A DNA stretch of 61,781 nucleotides from Bacteroidales bacterium (lineage in GTDB: Bacteria; Bacteroidota; Bacteroidia; Bacteroidales; UBA932), in contig JAFQGK010000055.1 in the NCBI GenBank assembly GCA_017398335.1, positions 1 through 61,781 of the forward strand, given 5' to 3'. Position numbers and translations under genes: made by a program. Below are positions 16,893-24,917 of the stretch, in pieces. How positions within the stretch are numbered: the first letter of the stretch is position 1; each line of letters starts with the position of its first letter. The notes under the pieces were generated by a model that saw only the letters and a list, made by a program, of their open reading frames with translations, made no database searches and had not been told where the DNA came from.

Positions 16893-18745
16893 GCTTCCGA
16901 ACAAAGCCCGTCCCGGCATAGGATATCCACGAGAAATCTCATATCTGAAATCAGTGACATTCTTTGCATCCAAACTTAATATGATGCTACATATGTCCTT
17001 GATATCAAACTTCTTATATAAAATGAAATCAAGAGTGTTCCATCCAGGCAGTGCCCCGTTGGAATCTGTTCTTCCTTCTCTCATGTGCCATGTTCCTTCC
17101 AGCCCCCAGCCTCTGTAGATTGCTTTTCCTGAGATAATGAAGGTGTGTCTGGATGTGTAAGGAGCTGCATTTCCGAAGTCAGTGCTGCCCGGAGTCCTGA
17201 TCTGCGAGTCCTGAAATGAATAGCGCACGGATCCTTCTGCCGTCAGTTCCCTGATGCTGTATCTGGCACTGAAACATATGTCCGTACCAGCTGTCCTTAT
17301 TTTTCCGATATTGTACGGAAGCCATATGTTGGGATCGTCCGGGCTTGGAGCTGCTGTGATCTTGTCCTTAAGCCAGTTGCAGAAAATGTCCGCCTTCAGG
17401 CCTAATTTCCAGAATGCAGCCGGCCTGATGTGCCACTCGGCTCCGAAGTCGCCAAGCCATGCATTTTCCGGCATGAGCCCCGTGTTCCCGAAACCAATAT
17501 AGTAAAGTTCATTGAATGTCGGGATTCTGTATGCCCTTCGCCCGAAAGCAGACAACGACAAGCCTTCTGCAGCCCAGATTGAAATGCTGGCAGAAGGAGA
17601 GAGGCAATGTCTGTACTTGCCTTCCGGGCCTTGTGACGAGAAGTCGGCTGCTCCTGAATACTCCAGGGCAAGCTCCGCGCTTATGGCTTTGCGGTTGATC
17701 GAAATACCTCCTGACGTAATGCCTCCCAGCCGGTGCATGGCTGCACCATTACTTGATGTAAAGTTTGTGTATTGATTGGATTTCAATATGTTCCAATTAA
17801 TACCAAGCGCGTATGATATAGATATCCATTCTCTGATTGAAAAGATGTGGGAAGTGTTGATCCTTGTCTCGGTCTGGCCATATGTGCTTTCTGAATAGGA
17901 GTCTGTATATTTCATGTCATCATAAGCAATCCTGCCGGACAGATTCAAAGAATACAAGCTGCTGAATTCTTTGTTGAAACTTGATTGTATGAACGAATTA
18001 ATGTCCTTTTGTTCAGAAGATATGGATAGGTAATTGAACCAGGACTTTGCCTGTTTGAAGCGTTTGCGAATGCTTTGGCTTTCCAGTTTCCTCCTGCACT
18101 CCTGCCACTTAGGTCAATTCCGCCCTTTATTTGTCTGATATCGCTGTTTTCACGATGAGACTCTGATAGCAGTCCCTCTGAATTTATACTTGCGGTGATA
18201 TTATCAGAACATTTGATTGATAATGATATAGCTGGAATGAATGTTCCGAAGGAACCTCCTTTTGAGAGAAGACTTCCGGTAATCTTTCTGTGATTGTCTC
18301 CCTTTTGTCTGAATTCTGGAATCGATGTATGGAAGTCAATTCTGTTCTGGGCATAATCGACGATGGCTGCTCCGAGATTCCACATCCCTAACATACCGAT
18401 ATCAGTCTGACCGCTCATCAGGTTGCCTACTTTTATCCCATCGATATAGATATCGGTCTGTGAAGAGCCAAGTCCTCTCAGGCTGACGGTCTTCAACGCG
18501 GAGAAACCTCCGTTATCGTTCACGGACAGTCCTGGAATCTTCAGCATTGCATCTTCTATCCTCTGGTTGCCGTCAAGTTCCACGGTGTCACGTCTGGAAA
18601 CGGTTATTCCCTTTTCTGCTGTAATCACTGACGTTCTTATCGTGTCGCAGGTGAAAACAGGTCCGTCTGTATCGGATCTATGTCCGGATACAGGTATGGC
18701 AGCTGCCCATAGCAGCGCCGCAGTCAATGTCTTTATAGCTTTCAT
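16875..18745 (-). pseudogene. BtuB-like TonB-dependent receptor, interrupted by a frameshift
   Basis: Two adjacent frames together make one receptor of about 623 residues. The 5' part (18745 to about 18010) has a signal peptide (TLTAALLWAAAIPVSG) and a plug domain with LKIPGLSVNDNGGFSALKTV, SLRGLGSSQTDIYIDGIKVG and GMWNLGAAIVDYAQN. The 3' part (to 16875) is barrel, ending in a C-terminal Phe (FGSFAISF). A single missing A in the A4 run complementary to 18007-18010 explains the break: A5 gives a smooth PYLLNKKDINSFIQSSF. Without it translation ends at 17945. The cobalamin riboswitch just upstream makes B12 or another corrinoid the likely ligand. Could be a true mutation, slippage phase variation or an assembly error. 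Confidence 0.82.
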
Positions 18746-18760
18746 GTCGACGTCTTTCAG

Positions 18761-18780
18761 GATGCCTGGCCCCGGGCATC
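18761..18780 (-). promoter_or_regulatory. hairpin between cobalamin riboswitch and btuB start (expression platform)
   Basis: GATGCC (18761-18766) and GGCATC (18775-18780) form a perfect 6-bp stem with a C/G-rich loop, 15 bp before the start codon at 18745. With no U-run after it, control at translation initiation is more likely than termination. Inference from position. Confidence 0.5.
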
Positions 18781-18796
18781 GGTGGTTGGACTTGAC

Positions 18797-18985
18797 TGCG
18801 GCAGGTCTTCTGACTTGTCCCATCCGTAGCGCCTTCCCGCCTTGTCATGGCAGTGGCATAAGAATGCTTCGGAAATATTGGAGGACTCACAGCTACGGGC
18901 ATAGTTCCGGATCTGCACCGGATTCCCTTTTCAAGGCGCGCGGAATGAATCCGCCGCTCTCACCGCAATCCGATGCAAATCTAAG
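18797..18985 (-). ncRNA. cobalamin riboswitch (B12 element)
   Basis: Read on the minus strand, the conserved cobalamin-riboswitch blocks occur in order: AAAAGGGAA (about 18934-18926), GGTGCAGATCCGGAACTATG (about 18921-18902), CCCGTAGCTGTGAG, GCCACTGCCATGACAAGG, GGGAAGGCGC (about 18836), and the B12 box AAGTCAGAAGACCTGCC (about 18817-18801). The element precedes a BtuB-like receptor, its classical target. It should repress the receptor when adenosylcobalamin or a related corrinoid is plentiful. Confidence 0.95.
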
Positions 18986-19000
18986 AAATTTTTCGGACAG

Positions 19001-19726
19001 TCAGGCGGTAAACAGAATTATTACACCGCTGATGCAGATATAGGAATATACGATATATGGGAAAACCTTCCCGGGAATTCTTTTGAATGCCCAGCTTCCG
19101 AGCAATGTGCCGGCTGCAACTCCTGCCAGACCGAACATCCAGCATTTCCCTACATATGGGGTCACGAATCCGTTTGCTCCGCGGACAACCGTCATCATTG
19201 CATTTCCGATCAGGAAATAAGTCTGCGTCATTGCCATATATTCCTCTTTAGAGGGTTCGGAAGATATGAAATACAGAACAGCCGGAGGTCCCTGCATTCC
19301 GAAGAATCCTCCCATTATGCCGCTGAAGAATCCTGCTCCGGTCTGCCAGCCTATGCCTGTTCCGATTCTTATCTTTTCCTTGAAGAAGGCGAACCAGATT
19401 CCGGTAAGTATCAGTACGACGCCAAGAACTTTCCTGAGTGTATTATCATGTATGCGGGCCAGAAGGCAGATTGCCGCAGCTGAGACGATGATGAAGGTAA
19501 TAAGAATAGGAAGAAGTCGTTCCCAGCTTATGAACTTCCTCATTTTCAATGCTATTGTAGCGGAGGTGGTCAATGCCAGAAGTCCGGATAAAGCAGTCGC
19601 CTCGCCGTATGAAGGCATTAGGAGAGGTAACGATGTCATTATGAATATTCCGAATCCGAAGCCGGTTGTCCTCTGGACGAAGCTGGCCCCTGTTGTCAGA
19701 AGTATAATGTAGACGATATTCTCCAT
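19001..19726 (-). CDS. TauE/SafE (TSUP) family transporter
   Basis: A 241-residue inner-membrane protein with about eight hydrophobic segments. The two half-repeats typical of the family are visible: TGFGFGIFIMTSLPLL near residues 21-36 and GFFSGIMGGFFGMQGPPAVL near 131-150. Homologues move sulfite, sulfonates or other organic sulfur anions; the substrate here is unknown. It ends 15 bp before the 5' end of the cobalamin riboswitch, so some read-through into that leader is possible. Confidence 0.85.
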   Translation of the reverse strand: MENIVYIILLTTGASFVQRTTGFGFGIFIMTSLPLLMPSYGEATALSGLLALTTSATIALKMRKFISWERLLPILITFIIVSAAAICLLARIHDNTLRKVLGVVLILTGIWFAFFKEKIRIGTGIGWQTGAGFFSGIMGGFFGMQGPPAVLYFISSEPSKEEYMAMTQTYFLIGNAMMTVVRGANGFVTPYVGKCWMFGLAGVAAGTLLGSWAFKRIPGKVFPYIVYSYICISGVIILFTA

Positions 19727-19770
19727 ATGTGCTGAATTCGTTCAGCAAAGTTAATCAAAATAGCTCCAGA

Positions 19771-19803
19771 TTGTTTATTCAATGTAAATTTTAACTATCT
19801 TTG
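19771..19803 (+). promoter_or_regulatory. predicted promoter of the organophosphate antiporter operon
   Basis: TTG at 19771-19773, 22 bp, TATCTTTG at 19796-19803. Transcription would start near 19810, giving a leader of about 20 nt before ATG 19829. Confidence 0.6.
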
Positions 19804-19828
19804 AAAGATTAATGAAAATTTTCACGTT

Positions 19829-21199
19829 ATGGATAACACTAAAAAGAAGTATGTTTATTGGGAGTGGCGCACAATCATTATTCTAGCCGTAGGTTATGCT
19901 CTCTATTATTTTGTCAGGAAAAATCTAAGTGTGGCTATTCCTGCCATGGAACAGGAATTAGGCATCTCTAAGGTACAATTAGGTGTGTTCCTGACTATGA
20001 ACAGCATCATATACGGCTTTTCACGATTTGCCAATGGTATTCTTGTGGACAGGTTCAGCCAGAAGAAAATCATGGCTCTGGGCCTTTTCTTGACCAGTAT
20101 CGTCAACCTTCTCATATGCTTCAGCCCTAAATTGAACGGAATGCTCAATCTTCTTGACGCAGAGGGAAAGGCGACGATGGGACTTGTCTATCTTATAGGT
20201 TCTCTCTGGGTGCTCAATGGATATATTCAGGGAATGGGTGTCCCTCCGTGCACAAGCCTTCTCGCACATTGGGTCAAGCCTTCGGAACTTGCAACAAAGC
20301 AGTCGATATGGAATGCCTCACATACTTTCGGAGCCGGACTGGTTGTGGCTCTTTGTGGCTTTCTCCTTCAGCACTTCGGTTACAGTGCATGGTATCTGTG
20401 CTTTGCAGTGCCGGCATGCATATCGCTTGTCGGAGTGCCTCTCATCTGGTTCGGTCTGAAAGATGATCCGTCAGAAGTTGGCCTTCCTCCGGTAGAGGCC
20501 ATGGGAGAAAATGCCGTCAAGGCAGAAACTGAAGGTGTTTCCCATAAGGTCGTTGATGGTGAGAAATACAAGAAGATCATCAATAAGATGGTATTCAGGA
20601 ATCCATATATATGGATAATCGCTGTGTCCAATTTCTGTATCTATGTCATAAGACTTACGATACTTGACTGGGGCGCATCATTCCTTACGGAAATCAAGGG
20701 ACTTGACATCGCCAAAGCGGGCAGTCTGCTTGCTACTACAGAAATCGTAGGCGGTACCATGGGTATGCTTCTGGCCGGCTGGCTTTCCGACAAGATATTC
20801 AAGAGCAAGGCACATAGAACATGCTTCTTCTGTACCGTATTCGCGACACTTTCATTCTTCCTGTTCTGGAAGACTGAGTCGATCACGCTCTCCTTTGTGT
20901 TCCTCGTACTTTCGAGCTTCTTCATTTACGGACCTCAGGCGCTTCTTGGTACAAGTGCTTCCCAGCAGGCAACAAAGCACGCTACCGGAACGGCAAACGG
21001 AATCGTCGGTATCTTCGGATATGCCAGCTCTGTGGTTACAGGTGTGATGTTCGGAGCTCAGGCTGAAGCAGGTGGATGGGATTCAGTATTCCCTATAGCC
21101 ATCGCATTCGGAGTTGTAGGAGCTATTGCAATAGGTCTGATGTGGAATGCTCCTGCTGACGGTTATGAGAAGTTGAACAAAGTAATGAACGAAGAATAG
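19829..21199 (+). CDS. organophosphate:phosphate antiporter (OPA family, GlpT/UhpT-like)
   Basis: A 456-residue MFS protein with 12 predicted helices. The N-terminal YWEWRTIIILAVGYALYYFVRKNLS is typical of OPA transporters, and its Arg in YYFVRKN corresponds to the phosphate-binding Arg of GlpT. Further marks are the MFS loop GILVDRFSQKK near residues 70-80 and NGYIQGMGVPPCTSLLAHW. The likely substrate is glycerol 3-phosphate or a hexose phosphate, exchanged for phosphate. Downstream by 3 bp is a HAD phosphatase, consistent with handling of sugar phosphates. Confidence 0.9.
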   Translation: MDNTKKKYVYWEWRTIIILAVGYALYYFVRKNLSVAIPAMEQELGISKVQLGVFLTMNSIIYGFSRFANGILVDRFSQKKIMALGLFLTSIVNLLICFSPKLNGMLNLLDAEGKATMGLVYLIGSLWVLNGYIQGMGVPPCTSLLAHWVKPSELATKQSIWNASHTFGAGLVVALCGFLLQHFGYSAWYLCFAVPACISLVGVPLIWFGLKDDPSEVGLPPVEAMGENAVKAETEGVSHKVVDGEKYKKIINKMVFRNPYIWIIAVSNFCIYVIRLTILDWGASFLTEIKGLDIAKAGSLLATTEIVGGTMGMLLAGWLSDKIFKSKAHRTCFFCTVFATLSFFLFWKTESITLSFVFLVLSSFFIYGPQALLGTSASQQATKHATGTANGIVGIFGYASSVVTGVMFGAQAEAGGWDSVFPIAIAFGVVGAIAIGLMWNAPADGYEKLNKVMNEE

Positions 21200-21202
21200 G
21201 AT

Positions 21203-21910
21203 ATGAAAAGGCTCATATGTTTTGATCTTGATGGCACTCTGTCCCAGCACAAGACTCCGATTACACAGGAGGTCAGGACTATGCTTGACAGACTGTCAGA
21301 GAAATATAAGATAATGATGGTCGGTGCCGGAAACGCTCCCCGTATATGGAATCAGATGGGGCAGTATCCTATCGATATCCTCGGAAACTACGGTATGCAG
21401 GAGGCTGTGGTCAAAGACGGGCAGTTGTGCATTGTCCGTGAAGATACCGTCGTTCCGGATAAGGAAATGTTCCTTGAGAAATGTGCGTATCTCCGCGAGA
21501 AATACGGTTACACGCAATATTATGGAGACTCCGTGGAGTTCCATCCGGCAGGAATGGTTACATTCTGTCTTCTCGGCACTCCGGCACCTATCGACGAAAA
21601 GATCGCATTCGACCCGACGAGGGAGAAGAGGAGAGTGCTCTATCCGGAAGTCCTGGAACTGTTCCCAGACCATTCTGTGTATATCGGAGGCTCTTCGTCG
21701 TTTGACTTTACTCCGAAGCAGTATAACAAGTATGATGCAATCATGAAATATGCTGCAGAAAACGGATATTCGAAGGAGGAGATACTATACGTCGGTGATG
21801 ACTTTGAAGACGGTGGCGGCGACAGTCATATACGAATATACGGTATGGATTATATATGCATCGACGATTATAGAAAGACTCCGGAGATCCTCGCGTACCT
21901 TTGGGACTGA
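21203..21910 (+). CDS. HAD-IIB hydrolase, phosphomannomutase-like
   Basis: A 235-residue HAD-superfamily protein. Motif I is FDLDGTL (Asp8, Asp10), motif II MVGAGNAPR (near residue 40; the usual S/T is replaced), and motif IV YVGDDFEDGGGD near 195-206. The cap and the sequence FTPKQYNKYDAI place it with the type IIB / eukaryotic phosphomannomutase-like branch. Likely a sugar-phosphate phosphatase or mutase. It follows the antiporter by 3 bp and precedes the nucleoside kinase by 18 bp. Substrate is inferred only. Confidence 0.78.
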   Translation: MKRLICFDLDGTLSQHKTPITQEVRTMLDRLSEKYKIMMVGAGNAPRIWNQMGQYPIDILGNYGMQEAVVKDGQLCIVREDTVVPDKEMFLEKCAYLREKYGYTQYYGDSVEFHPAGMVTFCLLGTPAPIDEKIAFDPTREKRRVLYPEVLELFPDHSVYIGGSSSFDFTPKQYNKYDAIMKYAAENGYSKEEILYVGDDFEDGGGDSHIRIYGMDYICIDDYRKTPEILAYLWD

Positions 21911-21928
21911 CATGAAAAGCCTTGAAAC

Positions 21929-23599
21929 ATGGTAAATATATTCTGCATTAACACTCAGACCAGCTGTACATTTGCTGAAGGAACGACCCTTCTGGATATG
22001 CTTCCGTCCTTTTTCCCGGAAGGAGGACTGAAATATCCGATTATTGCTGCCAAGGTCAACAATGTCTGCCAGGGGCTCAAATACAGGGCATTCAACAGCA
22101 GGCAGGTCGAGTTCCTTGACTATACCTCTTATGCCGGCAGAAGCGTCTATTGCAGCTCTTTATGCTTCCTTCTGTGCAAGGCGGCGAAAGATCTGTATCC
22201 GGACAGCAGCATAGTCCTGAGAAGGCCTGTATCAAAGGGATATTTCTGTGCATTGGATAAGGGAGACGGCACAGCTATGGTGCAGGCAGATGTAGATGCC
22301 ATAACATCAAGGATGGAGGAACTGGTAAATGCCGATCTTCCATTCCGTCGTCATGAGGTTAGGAATCAGGAGGCGATCGAACTTTTCAGCAGTCTGGGAT
22401 ATGAAGACAAGGTGAGTCTTCTTGAGACGTCCGGAGACGTGTATGTCAATTACTATACTTTGGAAAATACTCCGGATTATTATTATGAAGCTCTTGTACC
22501 GGGAACCGGTTATCTGAAGGTCTGGAATCTCAGTCTGTACCGTGATGGCATGCTGCTCAGAGTGCCTGACCGTCATAAGCCGGAAGTCCTTGCGCCTTTT
22601 GTAGAACAGCCGAAGACATTCGATGTGTTCAGAGAACATCTCGGATGGAACAGCATAATGGGACTGGACAATGTCGGAGATGTCAACAAGGCATGCAGAA
22701 GGGGAGAGGCCAGCGACCTGATAAAGATTGCGGAAGCGCTTCAGGAAAAGAAGATCGTGCAGATTGCGGAAGAGATTGACCGTCGCGTAAGGCAGGAAGA
22801 TCCGGTAAGAATTGTTCTGATTACAGGTCCGAGCAGCAGTGGCAAATCCACTTTCTGCAAAAGACTGAGCATTCAGCTCAAGGCATGTGGACTGAAACCT
22901 ATATCGTTCTCTACAGACGATTATTTCGTGAATCGTCTCGATACTCCGCTTTTGCCTGACGGCTCGTTTGATTTTGATAACTTCGACACCGTAGACCACG
23001 AATATCTTCAGGAAGATGTTCTCAGACTTTTGGACGGAGAAACTGTGGAAGTTCCTGAATATAACTTTGTTACCGGATTGAGAGAGTATAATGGAAGGAA
23101 GCTTCATCTGGAGCCGGGAATGGTTCTTCTCATAGAAGGAATCCATGCGCTGAATCCTCGTCTTACAGATAAGGTTCCGGATTCCTTCAAGTACAGGATA
23201 TTCATCAATACTGTGACCAGCATATCATTGGATAACCATAACTGTATTCCGACCAGCGATAACCGTCTCATACGAAGGATATGCCGCGATTTCAACAAGG
23301 GAGCCTTCACGGCGAGGGAATCGATAATGCACTGGCCTAATGTACGTCGTTCGGAAGTGATGTGGATATATCCTTATCAGGAATGTGCGGATGTCCTTTT
23401 CAATTCTTCGTATATAGTTGAGTTTCCGGTAATCAGACCATATGCCGAGCGTATACTTATGACCGTTCCTAAGAATTGTCCCGAATATGCCGAGGTACAC
23501 CGTCTGATGAAGTTCCTGAGTTACTTTGTGCCGGTGTCGGACAAAGATGTGCCGGCAACGTCTTTATTGAGAAGCTTTATTGGAGGAAGCAGTTTGTAA
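21929..23599 (+). CDS. nucleoside (uridine) kinase with N-terminal TGS/threonyl-tRNA-synthetase-like domain
   Basis: A 556-residue fusion. Residues 1-60 resemble a TGS domain, about 60-240 the editing-like region of threonyl-tRNA synthetase (with HRHEVRNQEAIELF-like text near 135-150), and residues 290-500 a uridine-kinase/phosphoribulokinase domain with P-loop GPSSSGKST at 300-308 and FSTDDYFVNR. This architecture is common in Bacteroidota and Firmicutes, where it is annotated as nucleoside kinase. It probably phosphorylates uridine or cytidine in salvage. The role of the N-terminal half is not established. Confidence 0.85.
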   Translation: MVNIFCINTQTSCTFAEGTTLLDMLPSFFPEGGLKYPIIAAKVNNVCQGLKYRAFNSRQVEFLDYTSYAGRSVYCSSLCFLLCKAAKDLYPDSSIVLRRPVSKGYFCALDKGDGTAMVQADVDAITSRMEELVNADLPFRRHEVRNQEAIELFSSLGYEDKVSLLETSGDVYVNYYTLENTPDYYYEALVPGTGYLKVWNLSLYRDGMLLRVPDRHKPEVLAPFVEQPKTFDVFREHLGWNSIMGLDNVGDVNKACRRGEASDLIKIAEALQEKKIVQIAEEIDRRVRQEDPVRIVLITGPSSSGKSTFCKRLSIQLKACGLKPISFSTDDYFVNRLDTPLLPDGSFDFDNFDTVDHEYLQEDVLRLLDGETVEVPEYNFVTGLREYNGRKLHLEPGMVLLIEGIHALNPRLTDKVPDSFKYRIFINTVTSISLDNHNCIPTSDNRLIRRICRDFNKGAFTARESIMHWPNVRRSEVMWIYPYQECADVLFNSSYIVEFPVIRPYAERILMTVPKNCPEYAEVHRLMKFLSYFVPVSDKDVPATSLLRSFIGGSSL

Positions 23600-23609
23600 T
23601 TTGTTGATT

Positions 23610-24917
23610 ATGAGGCAGAAAAGATTTTTTCTAGAGGAAAACGAAATTCCTAGGCAATGGTATAACATTCTGGCAGATATGCCGGTCAAGCCTATGCCGA
23701 TGCTTAACCCTAAGACCAGGGAACCGATGACAGTTGAGGATCTGTCCGAGCTATTCTGTGAGGAATGCTCACGTCAGGAACTCAACCAGACTGACCGATG
23801 GATAGACATCCCTGAGGAAGTTCTTGAAAGATATGCATATTACAGAAGCACTCCATTGGTAAGAGCTTATTCTCTTGAGGAGGCTCTGGGAACTCCGGCA
23901 AAGATATATTTCAAGAACGAAAGCGTCAGTCCGATAGGATCCCATAAGTTGAATTCCGCTCTGGCGCAGGCATATTACTGCAAACAGGAGGGCGTCACTA
24001 ATGTCACTACTGAGACTGGTGCCGGCCAGTGGGGTGCGGCATTGTCATATGCTTCGAAGGTCTTCGGACTTGAAAGCGCCGTATATCAGGTGAAGATAAG
24101 TTACGAACAGAAGCCTTACAGAAGAAGCATAATGCAGGTATTCGGAGCACTTGTCACTCCTTCACCATCAATGTCTACCAGGGCCGGAAAGGATATACTT
24201 ACACGTACTCCCAACCACCAGGGTTCATTGGGAACCGCAATCTCGGAAGCTGTCGAGCTAGCAAGGATGACTCCCGGATGTAAGTATACTCTCGGATCGG
24301 TGATGAATCATGTCACTCTCCATCAGACAATCATCGGACTTGAGGCAGAAAAGCAGATGGAAAAGGCTGGTGACTATCCGGACATCGTGATTGGATGCTT
24401 TGGTGGCGGTTCCAACTTCGGAGGTATAAGCTTCCCGTTTCTCCGTCACAATTTTACAGGTGAGAGAAATACCCGCTTCATTGCAGCTGAGCCTGCAGCT
24501 TGCCCGAAATTGAGTAAAGGAAAATTTGAATACGATTTTGGTGATGAGGCCGGATATACTCCGCTTCTGCCTATGTTTACCCTTGGGCATGACTTCCAGC
24601 CGTCAAATATCCATGCCGGCGGATTGAGGTATCATGGAGCAGGAGTTGTGGTCTCACAGCTTCTCAAGGACGGGTGGATCGAGGCTATGGATGTGGAGCA
24701 GATCGAGTCTTTCGAGGCAGGATGCCTGTTCGCTAAATGCGAAGGCATAATCCCGGCACCTGAATCATGCCATGCAATTGCTGCTGCCGTGCGTGAAGCG
24801 AAGAAATGCAAGGAATCAGGCGAGGAGAAGGTCATTTTGTTCAACCTTTCCGGACACGGTCTGATCGATATGGCTGCATATGATCAGTTCCTGGCGGGAA
24901 ATATGGTCAATCACTGA
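23610..24917 (+). CDS. TrpB-like PLP enzyme (TrpB2 type tryptophan synthase beta)
   Basis: A 435-residue protein of the TrpB2 class (longer than TrpB1, about 400). The PLP lysine is Lys113 in GSHKLNSAL, the catalytic Glu is in TETGAGQWG (Glu135), and the phosphate cup is CFGGGSNFGG near 263-272. It would condense indole with serine to give tryptophan; TrpB2 often works without TrpA and can salvage indole. No other trp gene is nearby. ATG 23610 is chosen because the earlier in-frame start overlaps the kinase gene. The stop overlaps the convergent fucosidase gene by 7 bp. Confidence 0.9.
   Translation: MRQKRFFLEENEIPRQWYNILADMPVKPMPMLNPKTREPMTVEDLSELFCEECSRQELNQTDRWIDIPEEVLERYAYYRSTPLVRAYSLEEALGTPAKIYFKNESVSPIGSHKLNSALAQAYYCKQEGVTNVTTETGAGQWGAALSYASKVFGLESAVYQVKISYEQKPYRRSIMQVFGALVTPSPSMSTRAGKDILTRTPNHQGSLGTAISEAVELARMTPGCKYTLGSVMNHVTLHQTIIGLEAEKQMEKAGDYPDIVIGCFGGGSNFGGISFPFLRHNFTGERNTRFIAAEPAACPKLSKGKFEYDFGDEAGYTPLLPMFTLGHDFQPSNIHAGGLRYHGAGVVVSQLLKDGWIEAMDVEQIESFEAGCLFAKCEGIIPAPESCHAIAAAVREAKKCKESGEEKVILFNLSGHGLIDMAAYDQFLAGNMVNH

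Noticed and set aside
18746-18823. N-terminal extension of the BtuB-like frame
   Set aside because: It runs into the cobalamin riboswitch; ATG 18745 gives a proper signal peptide.
22307-23146. 279-codon minus-strand frame opposite the nucleoside kinase
   Set aside because: Shadow frame; the plus-strand kinase with its P-loop accounts for the region.
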